This document shows, one piece after another, positions 45,769 to 54,778 of a DNA stretch of 64,000 nt. Origin of the DNA: Bacillota bacterium (GTDB lineage: Bacteria; Bacillota; Clostridia; Lachnospirales; Lachnospiraceae); the NCBI GenBank assembly GCA_023412855.1, contig JAEZRJ010000086.1, forward strand, positions 1-64,000, in the 5' to 3' direction. The position numbers and the translations under genes were made by a program. Below the pieces are notes generated by a model, which was not told the origin of the DNA, made no database searches, and saw nothing but the letters and a program-made list of their open reading frames with translations. Each line of letters begins with the position of its first letter. Within the stretch, counting starts at the first letter, position 1.

Positions 45769-47517
45769 TCAAATGCGTACGGTCAGAGTATTAAATCCCT
45801 GGTAATGACGATAGTAAAACTCTTTCGCCTTTTTCTTTACCATTAGGATGCCGATACTCTCCATTGCATACTCTTCATTCTCCGCCTCGGATATCTTCGC
45901 AGTACGCAGCGAAAAAGGATCAAATGCAGGGGCATTATCCCTGATATGAAGCTCGAATCCTCCCTCTTCCGTGGAAAAAAGAGTAATCTGGATGTACACA
46001 CCTTCCCTATGATCTCCCCCCACATGTAAGAAGATAGCCTGGCATGTCTCCTCCAATGCCATATTCACCAGCATGGTTTGAGCTATACTGGCACGCTGAA
46101 GGACACAGAACTCTTCCGCCTCCTCCATGAGCGTGGAAAGCTCATCACTCCCTTCCCGGAGTAACCTCTGGTAGATGGAGGGACTGTCCAGAATACCAAA
46201 GGACAAACTTTTGAAACTATGAAAGAGTTTCCACAGCCCCATGAGGAGCAGACTCCCCCCTTCTGTAATGGGGAATACCAGCCAGAATGTATCCAAAGAT
46301 CCCAAGGCGAGGGGCACGGCAATAAGAAGATAGACCGCGAAAGTACGCAGAAAGGTAAGGCGCAGGGTATCCACAGCACGTTCCACAGACTGCCAATAAG
46401 CGGCCAACATTACCGAGGCTCCGGCACCTACCGCACTCAAAGCATACCACCGCAGAGCGGCTGTCCCTGTGGTAACCAGAGCAGAAGATAAGCCAAAGAC
46501 TACCGCAATCTTGGGAGCCAGCAGTACTACACCAGCCAAAAGAACCACTCCCATTCCTGCTCCCCAAGAGAAAGCAAGCTTCATAGTCTGCTTCTCAGCC
46601 GTTCGGTTGCGCTCGGCGTGAAAGGTAGCTGCCAAGGGTTGGATGGTAGCCCCCACACCATCGAACAGGCCGACAACCACATAAGAGATATTGATTACCA
46701 CATTAAAGACAGCCAGTGCCCCCTCTCCATGGCGGCGGATCAGCAGGTTGTTGATCACCAGAAAGAGAAAAAACTGCCATAAGTATTGCGAGGAGGAGGA
46801 AAAACCTGTCTTGAAGCAGGGGAGTACGGTGGACGCCCGGGGCATCGCCAATCTAAAGCTCAGAATATTACTCTTGCGAAAGAAATGGGGCAGATAAATC
46901 AGAATACCTACAGCAGTGCCTAGGATGGTAGAATAGATAGCACCCCGGACCCCCATACCCAAGCCCAGCACAAGTACAAAAGAGAGCCCTACATCCAGCA
47001 GGTTAGCTACAGCCAGCCCAATACCAGCCAGCCGTTCTCCGTCATCGCAACGAACGAAATTGTAAAAGAGCAGATTAAGGAAGTAAAGAGGGGCTGAAAG
47101 AAATAGACGCAGAGAATAATCCCTTGTCATTGCGTACACCACACCCTGATTAGAGGAAGTTCCCAACAAGGTCAGAATCTGTTCCAGAAAGATTACGCCC
47201 AGTGCGCTAATGGCCATGCTGACCAGGAGTGCACAGGTCAAGAGCTGTGCGAACACATTCAATGCCTGCTTAGCCCTCCCCTCCCCTAAAAGGCGAGTAA
47301 AAGTGACCGCTCCTCCCACAGCCAGCCCCACATCCAGAATATTAAAAACCATCCAGATCGGTGCCACTAACCCAATGGCGGCCAAGGCACTCTCTCCCAG
47401 GCTAATTCCCACGCAAAGGGCATCAGCCAGATTGGCTACTGCTAAGCATAGTGAGGAAATTACCGCCGGAAAAAAGAAGCGATAAAAAATTTTTTGTGTA
47501 AAAACGGTTTCGCTCAT
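45769..47517 (-). CDS. MATE transporter fused to an RsbW-like (GHKL) domain
   Basis: 582 residues from the Met at 47517, which overlaps the DUF2156 stop by 4 bases. Residues 1-440 form a MATE transporter with about twelve helices in two related halves. The C-terminal 130 residues are an HATPase_c_2 domain: MALEETCQAIFLHVG (N-box position, Asn missing), HIRDNAPAFDPF and ESIGILMVKKKAKEF, ending YQGFNTLTVRI. MATE proteins normally lack this. It is the second transporter in the operon with such a tail. The tail may bind the STAS protein and gate transport. Confidence 0.88.
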   Translation of the reverse strand: MSETVFTQKIFYRFFFPAVISSLCLAVANLADALCVGISLGESALAAIGLVAPIWMVFNILDVGLAVGGAVTFTRLLGEGRAKQALNVFAQLLTCALLVSMAISALGVIFLEQILTLLGTSSNQGVVYAMTRDYSLRLFLSAPLYFLNLLFYNFVRCDDGERLAGIGLAVANLLDVGLSFVLVLGLGMGVRGAIYSTILGTAVGILIYLPHFFRKSNILSFRLAMPRASTVLPCFKTGFSSSSQYLWQFFLFLVINNLLIRRHGEGALAVFNVVINISYVVVGLFDGVGATIQPLAATFHAERNRTAEKQTMKLAFSWGAGMGVVLLAGVVLLAPKIAVVFGLSSALVTTGTAALRWYALSAVGAGASVMLAAYWQSVERAVDTLRLTFLRTFAVYLLIAVPLALGSLDTFWLVFPITEGGSLLLMGLWKLFHSFKSLSFGILDSPSIYQRLLREGSDELSTLMEEAEEFCVLQRASIAQTMLVNMALEETCQAIFLHVGGDHREGVYIQITLFSTEEGGFELHIRDNAPAFDPFSLRTAKISEAENEEYAMESIGILMVKKKAKEFYYRHYQGFNTLTVRI

Positions 47518-48383
47518 CTTTTGGGAACTCCTTTCCAAAGAGGAATCACCCGGTCTGGCTGGGATTCCAGCTTATTGGTACGCAATCCGGGCAGGTCCAG
47601 ATCCTCTTCCTGATCAATCCACTCCACCGCACTGGGAAGGCGCTGATAGAGCTCCCATTTGAGGTAGCTGTCCAGCCCAGGCAGTAAGGTTTTAGTCACA
47701 TGGAGGTCAAAAACACCGGGTGCTATGACAGAGCCTATAGCTACCCCCTGAACACCTATCTTGTCTCTCAACACAATGCCCTGCAATCCCAGTTCCACCT
47801 GCTTTTGCAATGCCAGAAGGGCCACTTCCAAATCTCCTTTGGAGGCACGATGGTTCGTCCAGGTGTGCATAACCTGGACAACCTCTGATAAGAATGAGGC
47901 ATCCATTGTACAGATCTGCCAGTCATGCCGATCCCTGGCACGGCGGACCTTGGTCCTAAGGTTTTTATAAGCCCTGCCGGGCATATCCAGCTGGGCGGCG
48001 CGGCAATAAACATACTCCGCATCTCCCCGAACCTCGGTAAACCGAAATTGCCCCGGCATAAATTCTTCCAGAAAATCCATGTCCTCCTTCCGGATATAAT
48101 GCAGAGAGAAGTCAGGAGTATCCGCCATGATGCGTAGAAAGTCCAGCTTTTGTGCCACACTGCCGCAGGGAAACATCCATGCGTTCTCCCCCCGTACGCC
48201 CACGCGGACAAAAAAGGTATCCTTACGCAGGCAGAGGGAAAGTTCCATGGGTCTTTGCCACAAGAACAGGGAGACGAAAGCATGGGAACTAAGCTCGTGT
48301 CCCTCTTGAAGACGAATAACCTCCACCGCTTCCCGGTCCTCTAACCGGATCGCATGACAGGGGTAATCATATGTATCCATCAC
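47514..48383 (-). CDS. DUF2156 (phosphatidylglycerol lysyltransferase-like) protein
   Basis: This 289-residue cytoplasmic protein of the GNAT-like DUF2156/LPG synthase C-terminal family has the characteristic basic segment YKNLRTKVRRARDRH and two acyltransferase-like lobes. It lacks the membrane half of MprF. Members transfer aminoacyl groups from tRNA to lipids or peptides. Here it overlaps STAS (start) and MATE (stop) by 4 bases each, so it is firmly part of the partner-switching operon. It could modify a peptide or lipid exported by the MATE protein, which is inference. Confidence 0.8.
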   Translation of the reverse strand: MMDTYDYPCHAIRLEDREAVEVIRLQEGHELSSHAFVSLFLWQRPMELSLCLRKDTFFVRVGVRGENAWMFPCGSVAQKLDFLRIMADTPDFSLHYIRKEDMDFLEEFMPGQFRFTEVRGDAEYVYCRAAQLDMPGRAYKNLRTKVRRARDRHDWQICTMDASFLSEVVQVMHTWTNHRASKGDLEVALLALQKQVELGLQGIVLRDKIGVQGVAIGSVIAPGVFDLHVTKTLLPGLDSYLKWELYQRLPSAVEWIDQEEDLDLPGLRTNKLESQPDRVIPLWKGVPKR

Positions 48384-48676
48384 TCGACTGTCAGGATATC
48401 CGTAAACCCCGTTACCTCAAACACCTCAAGAATGGTCTCGTTGGCATGGCGGATTACCATTTTTCCCTGCCTATTCATTACCTTCTGGGCAGAGAGCAGC
48501 ACACGCAGCCCAGCAGAGGAGATATACTCCAATCCGGCAAAATCCATAATGAGAGAAGCCACACCCAAAAGCGAAGCCTTAAGCTCTGCCTCCAGATGAG
48601 GTGCCGTAGTGGTATCCAGGCGTCCAGCCAGAGTTATCGTCAGTTCGGTTGCATTTAAAATCTTATCAATGGTCAT
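48380..48676 (-). CDS. STAS domain anti-sigma-factor antagonist
   Basis: 98 residues from 48676, preceded by TTGGAGGAAAAG. Complete SpoIIAA/RsbV fold: ELTITLAGRLDTTTAPHLEA, then LIMDFAGLEYISSAGLRVLL with the phosphorylatable serine, then a C-terminal helix. It is the only STAS protein in the window and the first gene of a chain with 4-base overlaps into DUF2156 and MATE. It should be the phosphorylation substrate of the RsbW-like domain and the SpoIIE-type phosphatase encoded downstream. Confidence 0.92.
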   Translation of the reverse strand: MTIDKILNATELTITLAGRLDTTTAPHLEAELKASLLGVASLIMDFAGLEYISSAGLRVLLSAQKVMNRQGKMVIRHANETILEVFEVTGFTDILTVE

Positions 48677-48847
48677 TTTCTTTTCCTCCAAATTTAGAAT
48701 GTCTTGGTTACAATCATTTCCAGTTTGCCGCTGCGGATTCCATCGTGAGAAGCCGCAGACGGCCTCTGTCTTTCGGGCTAAGTCCTTCCAGCATATCAAT
48801 TTGCATCAGAGTCTCGCTTATTTTACTTTCAGTGATTCTGATTTTTT

Positions 48848-48922
48848 GTTACAATTCAGCCTTCAGCTAAACTGCATAGCGAGGCATTTTTGACTTCGCG
48901 GTATTGGAAGCTGAACTGTTAC
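48848..48922. repeat. Imperfect inverted repeat upstream of the STAS operon
   Basis: GTTACAATTCAGC (48848-48860) and GCTGAACTGTTAC (48910-48922) are imperfect inverted copies enclosing about 50 bases with a small internal stem near CTTCGCGG. The type resembles the element at 27141-27296. Confidence 0.4.
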
Positions 48923-48938
48923 GATTTCCTTCATAACT

Positions 48939-49337
48939 TTATACTCTCTCTTTGCTTTTCTGAATGTTTGTGTTATGGCAGATTGGACATTCAGTGATTA
49001 GACGGCAGAATAAAGCTCCGCATTCACATTTAGATCCGTGATCGGGAGCATATGTTGTCTGATCAGATTCTGCCGTCATGCCACCCACCACCGCATCCAG
49101 ATCATCATCGGATAGCTTGGGCGATAACCTGCCCTGCTCCCGTCTGCAAATACCATAATGCTTTTGCAGTGCTGTGTCTTCCCGGAAGTCGGCGTATTTG
49201 CAATACCAACATTCCCGTGCGCCGGCTAACGCGCTCTGCTGCCGTTCAAAGTGCGCACAGCACCCGGTAGACTTAATAATCGGCCGCCCGGCCGCTGTTA
49301 CACCAATGACATCGGGGATGCCTCGTGCTGTCATCAT
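48939..49337 (-). CDS. Cysteine-domain precursor with double-glycine leader
   Basis: A 132-residue protein with AAGGAG 6 bases before the ATG. Residues 1-68 hold the CWYC domain (CCAHF, CWYCKYADF, GIC). Then comes a leader-like segment LSPKLSDDDLDAVVGG. The last 46 residues form a Cys-rich tail with C-E-C and C-P-I-C motifs that could be the exported core or a zinc ribbon. The GG motif matches the class cut by C39 peptidases, and the C39/ABC exporter genes are directly upstream. An N-terminal domain before the leader is unusual. The gene starts 39 bases after the stop of the 55-residue precursor. Confidence 0.65.
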   Translation of the reverse strand: MMTARGIPDVIGVTAAGRPIIKSTGCCAHFERQQSALAGARECWYCKYADFREDTALQKHYGICRREQGRLSPKLSDDDLDAVVGGMTAESDQTTYAPDHGSKCECGALFCRLITECPICHNTNIQKSKERV

Positions 49338-49376
49338 TTCACACTCCTTTTCAGCCTTTTGCCTGTCAAAACAATA

Positions 49377-49544
49377 TTAGGTAAAAGCCGCATTACTTGC
49401 TTTCGCAGAGTCTGTAGCCCCTGATACACCCAAACCCGGATTCGTCACAATGCCCACCTGATTTACTGCACCTCCTGCTGCCTGATCCATCTCCTCATCG
49501 GTAAGGGTGTTTTCCTGTTTCTCCAAATTCTTGTTGTCTGTCAT
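49377..49544 (-). CDS. 55-residue double-glycine precursor peptide
   Basis: A small gene in the gap after the second ABC exporter. The Met at 49544 is preferred, since GGAGG lies at a good distance; an in-frame ATG at 49550 is too close. The leader (residues 1-25) ends LTDEEMDQAAGG. The core of 30 residues is small, glycine/alanine/valine/serine-rich and has no cysteine (AVNQVGIVTNPGLGVSGATD, then SAKASNAAFT). The leader ending parallels LSDDDLDAVVGG of the neighbouring precursor. It should be cut after GG and exported by the adjacent C39/NHLP machinery. Confidence 0.75.
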   Translation of the reverse strand: MTDNKNLEKQENTLTDEEMDQAAGGAVNQVGIVTNPGLGVSGATDSAKASNAAFT

Positions 49545-49569
49545 AATCATTTTCCTCCTTTGATTTTTG

Positions 49570-51780
49570 TTAAAATAATGTGGTTTTGCCTACAAACTGA
49601 GAGTCATTCAGCCGTTGGCGTGCTACCAGCCCAGCAAAGCAGCCATCCTTTTGGATCAGTTCATCATAGCTGCCATCCTCAATCACTCTCCCGGCATCCA
49701 GCACAATAATCCGGTCGCACTCCTTGATAGTGGAAAGCCTGTGGGCAATAACAATACGGGTACATTTGAGATTCGCCAGGGAATCGGCCACTGTCTTTTG
49801 AGTCAGGTTATCAAGAGCGGAGGTTGCCTCATCAAACATAAGGATGCGAGGTTTGGGTGCCACTGCCCGGGCAATCATCAGCCGCTGGCGTTGTCCGCCA
49901 GAGACGCCGCCGCTGCCCTCGGAAATCATTGTATGCATCCCCATTGGCATATCCCGGATATCTTTCGCAATACCGGACAGCTCCGCAGCCTCCCACGCCT
50001 CCTCCATAGTAAGCCAGGGGGCGGAAATAGTGATGTTAGAGAAAATATCCCCGGAAAAGAGTTTGCCGTTTTGCATTACCACACCGATGCGCCTCCTCAA
50101 AGATTTTAGATCCACGGTGCTTAAATCCTTGCCGTCGTAATAAATTGCACCCTTCTGCGGCGTTTCAAATCCAAGCAGCAGCCGCATAAGGGTAGTTTTT
50201 CCGCAGCCGGTCCTGCCCACCAGAGCCACATACTGCCCGGGACGGATCTTTACGGAAAGGTTGTCCACAATCAGTGGCATGCTCTCACTGTAACGGAAGG
50301 AGACATTATTAAGTTCAATGCCTCCCAAAATACGGGTGAGTACCTTTTTGCCGGTAGATACCTCAGGCACTGTTTCCAAAATGGGCTTTACCATCTCGAA
50401 CACCGGTTTAATATTAGCCGCCGACATGGCGATGCCGGACAGGGCAAGGAATGCGCCGCTGACCATGCCATAGGCCACATTGAACGCAAAGTAGCCCGCC
50501 ACTGAAATCCCCGACTTCACCGCCTCATAGTAGATCACGATAGTTCCTACCAGAGAAATGCCGGTGGAAATGACCGTGTTCAGCTTGAGGAACAAAGGCG
50601 GATCGTAGGTAAGACCAGCCTTTTGCCGGTAGAGAGCCGCCCACTTGGAAAAGGCCCGCTTTTCTGCGCCGGAGAGCTTTAACTTTTGCACGCCTGTGAT
50701 AAAAGAATAGATCAGGCCTGATTCCTTAGCCGACAGCTCCATCATTCGTTTAGATCGCTTCATCTGCACCATGGTGGAAATGATGGTGAACAGCATCGTC
50801 GTCAGGAGAATAATAATGGCCGGAACCATCAATGCCGGGGCATAGGCAAAAATCTGCGTGATGTAGACCAGCGAGAACACGCAAGTAAGCCCGGCAGTCA
50901 AAACGGTATTGCCCAGCATGGTGCACAAGCTGTTGATGCTCTGGGTGCGGCTGGATAATTCACCAGCACTGTATTCCTTAAAAAACTCGGCTGGAAGGGA
51001 CAGTACCCGCATCATCGAAGCCGCCTGTACCGCCGTGCCGGTTTTGGTTTGAATCCGCTCTATGAGGATGTTTTTCACCGTGCCGATGAGCAGCCCTGCA
51101 ATAGCAGCAGACGACAGCATCACTGTCACCGCAAGGAACAGACGCATATCTCCTCTTTTAATAACGCTTGAAAAGACAATATTATTGAGCTTTGGTCCCA
51201 GCATTCCGATAAGCGTGACTGCCAGGGTGGCAATTCCTATCATCAGGTAATCTGCCGGTGAGAGCGTCTGGGTTATATATAATAGCAGGTCGCGGATTCC
51301 CAGCTTTTTGGGCGGCAGCGGCTTATAAAAGCAAATGGCCTCCGTTTCCAAATAAGACATCGTATGACGGTTAAGCTTCACCACCCTGCCCTTTTCATAA
51401 TCGAAATAAGCATAACCCAAAAGGCCATAAGGCAGCAGAGCCACTACACCGCCGTTTTTAATTGTTCCAATGAAAGCACCGACAGCGTCCTTATACCACG
51501 TGCCTTCTAAATGGACCACCCTGCGCATGATACCGGATGGGCGTAGCAGATATTCCAGCTGCTCGTTAATATCCTGCAGCTCGTCAGGCAGTTCCGTGGA
51601 TTTCACACGATAAAACTTCAAAATCTCGTCCACCGCATTTTTTGTTTTCTTCCGGTCGTCCATCAGGGCACTTTTCATGCCCTTCCCCATGACTACCCCC
51701 GCCATAGAAGCAAAGGAATCCGCAAAGACATCGTCATCTGCCCGGATGCGCTGTTTTATCTGCTCGTCAAACCATCCCAT
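49570..51780 (-). CDS. NHLP-type ABC exporter, ATPase/permease without peptidase
   Basis: A 736-residue protein. Residues 1-160 are an N-terminal extension typical of the second ABC protein in NHLP systems. Five or six membrane helices follow, then an ATPase with GRTGCGKTTL, VMQNGKLFSGDIF, VSGGQRQR, ILMFDEATSALD and IAHRL. No C39 peptidase. It lies 15 bases after the peptidase-bearing ABC gene, with which it probably forms a heterodimer, and directly ahead of both precursor genes. Confidence 0.9.
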   Translation of the reverse strand: MGWFDEQIKQRIRADDDVFADSFASMAGVVMGKGMKSALMDDRKKTKNAVDEILKFYRVKSTELPDELQDINEQLEYLLRPSGIMRRVVHLEGTWYKDAVGAFIGTIKNGGVVALLPYGLLGYAYFDYEKGRVVKLNRHTMSYLETEAICFYKPLPPKKLGIRDLLLYITQTLSPADYLMIGIATLAVTLIGMLGPKLNNIVFSSVIKRGDMRLFLAVTVMLSSAAIAGLLIGTVKNILIERIQTKTGTAVQAASMMRVLSLPAEFFKEYSAGELSSRTQSINSLCTMLGNTVLTAGLTCVFSLVYITQIFAYAPALMVPAIIILLTTMLFTIISTMVQMKRSKRMMELSAKESGLIYSFITGVQKLKLSGAEKRAFSKWAALYRQKAGLTYDPPLFLKLNTVISTGISLVGTIVIYYEAVKSGISVAGYFAFNVAYGMVSGAFLALSGIAMSAANIKPVFEMVKPILETVPEVSTGKKVLTRILGGIELNNVSFRYSESMPLIVDNLSVKIRPGQYVALVGRTGCGKTTLMRLLLGFETPQKGAIYYDGKDLSTVDLKSLRRRIGVVMQNGKLFSGDIFSNITISAPWLTMEEAWEAAELSGIAKDIRDMPMGMHTMISEGSGGVSGGQRQRLMIARAVAPKPRILMFDEATSALDNLTQKTVADSLANLKCTRIVIAHRLSTIKECDRIIVLDAGRVIEDGSYDELIQKDGCFAGLVARQRLNDSQFVGKTTLF

Positions 51781-51794
51781 TGTTCATCCTCTTT

Positions 51795-53978
51795 TCATTC
51801 GCTTGCCACCAGTGAGGTATATACCCCGCCTTTCGCATAAAGCTCGTCGTGAGTGCCCCGCTCCACCACTGTACCCTTTTCCATAACCACAATCTCATCA
51901 CAATCCCGAATGGTTGAGAGCCGATGTGCAATGACAATACAGGTGATGCCACGGTCCTTGATGGCATTCACCACCTCGAACTCCGTCTTAGCATCCAGAG
52001 CGGAGGTAGCCTCATCCATAATGATAATCGTGGGATCCTGGGCAAGAACTCTTGCTATTTCCAGCCTCTGACGCTGCCCGCCGGATAAGTCCTTTCCGCC
52101 CTCCATCAGCCTGTAGGAATAACCGCCGTCCCGACCCATGATATCTTCGTGGAGACTGGCATCCCGGGCAGCCATGATAGTCTCAAAATCTTCAATGGAG
52201 CTATCCCACATCTTAATGTTATTACCGATGGTATCCTCAAAGAGAATTATATCCTGATCCACCACAGCCACCGAGCCGGTGAAAATACTATGGTTAATAT
52301 CCTGAATACGCCTGCCGTCAAATAAGACCGCTCCGCTCCATGGCTGATACAGCCCTGAAATGAGCTTGCTAAGGGTACTCTTGCCGCAGCCGGAAGGACC
52401 CACAAATGCCACCCGGCTTCCGGGCTTTATGTGCAGATCGAAATGCTCGATCAGCGGTTCCCCCAACCGGGAGTAGCCGAAGGTTACATCCTTCATCACC
52501 ACCTCACCGGAAAGCTTGCCGTATTCTTCAGCCTCGTCAAATCCAACCTCATAATTTATATCTGTGGGATACTCCATCACATCCTCGATACGCTCCATAT
52601 TAGTACGCATCTCCTGAATGGCCTGTCCCGCACCTATGATGGATCCCGCCGGGCCGGTAAAGCCACCCAGAAAGCCTTGGAATGCCAGTATCATACCCAC
52701 GGTGAACTGCCCCCGCATGGTTAAGTACACGCTCAGCATCAGCACGGTAGTGGAGGTAAGGGAAGCAACCAGTGCAGGCACCAGCCCCAGATAGTGGTTT
52801 ACGTTTGCGAATTTCACTGTCTGGGTGTTTACCTCAGCCTGATAGCCTGCCCATTTTTCAAAAAAGCCGTTCTCTGCACCGCTGGTCTTGATAGTTTCCA
52901 TCATCTCAATACCCGCCACCGTGAAACCTGCCAGCTTACCGACATCCCGCATCTGTACCCGGGTTACATTGATTCGTTTATCAGAGATAATCCGCGCCAT
53001 AACGAGATTGACCAGAATCGACACAACGCCCACTGCTGTCAATAGTAGACTATAACGCAGCATAGCTATGAGATAAAATACCATCATGCCTGTCTGTAGT
53101 ATCAGCGGAGCAAAGGTGGAAATCAGCGTATTGGCAATACCCTCATTAAGTGATTGCCGCATGGCGATATCCCCCGCCATACGTTGGGAAAAAAATTCCA
53201 TAGGCATTCGCAGGACATGCCACAAAAACGAGGAATTAGCCACAATCGCCAGCTTGCCGTTCAGCTTCAGCGTATAGACCGCCTGTACCCATGCCACGAG
53301 CAGCGTTACGGCGGTCATCAAAGAGAGTCCCATCAGGAAGGGATAAAACCACTCTGTATTTTTCCCAGTGATCAGCCTGTCCAGAAATACCCGGGAGAAA
53401 GCGGGGTTGATGATACCGATCAGTGAGGTAATCGCTGTGGTGAGCACTACGAAGGCCACCGCAGCGCCGGTACCCACCATGCGCTTTTTGATGAAACTCC
53501 AAGTGCTTTTGGGTTTTCCGTCCGGCTCAAAGGTGTCACCCGGCTCAAAAAAAATGCACACTCCGGTAAATGACTTGTCGAACTGCTCCATAGAGACGCT
53601 GTATGCTCCCTTGGCAGGATCGTTTAAGTACGCCTTGTTTCCCCGAAAGCCGTCCAGCACTACAAAGTGATTGAAGTTCCAGTGGATAATACAGGGAAAG
53701 CGTCCCTTTGCTCTTAACTGCTCCGGCTCATAGCGATAGCCCTGGGCGCCAAGGCCATAGCTGCGTGCCGCCTTGAGCACATTGGAAGCTTTGGAGCCGT
53801 CCCGTGAAACACCGCAGTCAGCGCGCACCTGTTCCAGGGGCACCCATTTACCGTAGTAGGCCAATACCATGCACAGGCTTGCCGCACCGCACTCCAGCGT
53901 TTCCAGCTGCATCACCACCGGCACCTTTGCACATCCCTTTTCCATTGGTTTCTTGAGTTTCCTTTTATTCTTCGTCAT
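51795..53978 (-). CDS. NHLP-type C39 peptidase/ABC exporter
   Basis: 727 residues from the Met at 53978, preceded by GAGGTGG. Residues 15-145 form a C39 peptidase with catalytic Cys in LETLECGAASLCMVL, His in IIHWNFNHFVVLDGF and Asp in YLNDPAKGAY. Six membrane helices and a full ATPase follow (GPSGCGKSTL, VVDQDIILFEDTI, LSGGQRQR, IIMDEATSALD, IAHRL). It should cleave the double-glycine leaders and export the peptides. The gene overlaps or abuts the HlyD-like gene, and all catalytic residues are present. Confidence 0.94.
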   Translation of the reverse strand: MTKNKRKLKKPMEKGCAKVPVVMQLETLECGAASLCMVLAYYGKWVPLEQVRADCGVSRDGSKASNVLKAARSYGLGAQGYRYEPEQLRAKGRFPCIIHWNFNHFVVLDGFRGNKAYLNDPAKGAYSVSMEQFDKSFTGVCIFFEPGDTFEPDGKPKSTWSFIKKRMVGTGAAVAFVVLTTAITSLIGIINPAFSRVFLDRLITGKNTEWFYPFLMGLSLMTAVTLLVAWVQAVYTLKLNGKLAIVANSSFLWHVLRMPMEFFSQRMAGDIAMRQSLNEGIANTLISTFAPLILQTGMMVFYLIAMLRYSLLLTAVGVVSILVNLVMARIISDKRINVTRVQMRDVGKLAGFTVAGIEMMETIKTSGAENGFFEKWAGYQAEVNTQTVKFANVNHYLGLVPALVASLTSTTVLMLSVYLTMRGQFTVGMILAFQGFLGGFTGPAGSIIGAGQAIQEMRTNMERIEDVMEYPTDINYEVGFDEAEEYGKLSGEVVMKDVTFGYSRLGEPLIEHFDLHIKPGSRVAFVGPSGCGKSTLSKLISGLYQPWSGAVLFDGRRIQDINHSIFTGSVAVVDQDIILFEDTIGNNIKMWDSSIEDFETIMAARDASLHEDIMGRDGGYSYRLMEGGKDLSGGQRQRLEIARVLAQDPTIIIMDEATSALDAKTEFEVVNAIKDRGITCIVIAHRLSTIRDCDEIVVMEKGTVVERGTHDELYAKGGVYTSLVASE

Positions 53979-53986
53979 ACGCCACC

Positions 53987-54463
53987 TCAATTCAGCACGA
54001 AAGAAATAGGTGGGATCGCCTCAAGGATAATCTGGACCATATAGGTACCATCCGCGGCAGAAATATCTATCGTCACCGGAACCACCCAGTCGTCTATTTT
54101 CAGTCCGCTTAAATAGAGAGCATACGCATCAAAATTACCAGTAATTTTCATGGGTGCCAAAGAAACAGACACAATACTTCCCCTGCTGTCTCCCAATCGC
54201 ACCTCCATGCCGGGCGTAAGGCTTTTTGCCTCTTCGGGAGTGACGTAACAAGTGGCCTTTCCATCCTTTACCACCACCAGTGCATCCTTTGCAGAGGTAA
54301 GAGTACCGAACACACCCCAGATACAAACGCCGATGAGCAGCACGATCACTGCACCCAAAATCAGCCACACGCCAGGGTGGGAAACCTTGATGTAGTCGTT
54401 GAGCTGTTCCGGGGACGACACTCGATCCAGACTAGATTTACGGAAAATAGTATTACTGCTCAT
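53987..54463 (-). CDS. NHLP-type secretion accessory (HlyD-like) protein, short form
   Basis: A 158-residue protein with one membrane helix (VWLILGAVIVLLIGVCIWGV) and a short beta-rich extracellular part. The N-terminus IFRKSSLDRVSSPEQLNDYI is the hallmark I know from NHLP bacteriocin-system secretion proteins. Those are usually longer, with a coiled coil and barrel-sandwich hybrid; here both are reduced. AAGGAG precedes the ATG. It lies immediately upstream of the peptidase gene and probably couples the exporter to the cell exterior. Confidence 0.82.
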   Translation of the reverse strand: MSSNTIFRKSSLDRVSSPEQLNDYIKVSHPGVWLILGAVIVLLIGVCIWGVFGTLTSAKDALVVVKDGKATCYVTPEEAKSLTPGMEVRLGDSRGSIVSVSLAPMKITGNFDAYALYLSGLKIDDWVVPVTIDISAADGTYMVQIILEAIPPISFVLN

Positions 54464-54515
54464 ATTGCTGTCTCCTTATAGACGCTTTTGGTATTCGGAA
54501 CAATCACAGAAGGAT

Positions 54516-54605
54516 TTATTTTATCCCTGGTATAACTCGCTCTGCGGACGACAGTTTTTGAATCTGGCATACCTTATAAATAGTATGCGTTACAGGTATT
54601 TTCAT
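54516..54605 (-). CDS. Possible 29-residue peptide
   Basis: A short frame with an AAAGGA site 8-9 bases before the ATG. The peptide (MKIPVTHTIYKVCQIQKLSS, then AERVIPGIK) is basic with one cysteine and ends just before the secretion-protein gene. It has no double-glycine leader and no membrane segment. It may be a leader peptide of the export operon or chance. The rest of the gap 54464-54778 shows nothing else. Confidence 0.3.
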   Translation of the reverse strand: MKIPVTHTIYKVCQIQKLSSAERVIPGIK

Positions 54606-54778
54606 GGTGATTTTTCCTTTCCCGATCTATATTTAGTGTAGTAATTTATACATAATCCATCAATGGCTTTGCCATTTTCCGCAGATTTTACGACAAAATA
54701 CGCGGGTTTTCTACGGAACCTTCACAATGCGCCCATTGCCATAGTTTTGCATATATAAAGATGTATTCTTTTCTTCTT

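Noticed and set aside
48714..48806. 30-codon frame upstream of the STAS gene (MQIDMLEGLSPKDRGRLRLL...)
   Set aside because: No ribosome site before its ATG and no recognised similarity; left out as a gene, though it could be a remnant.
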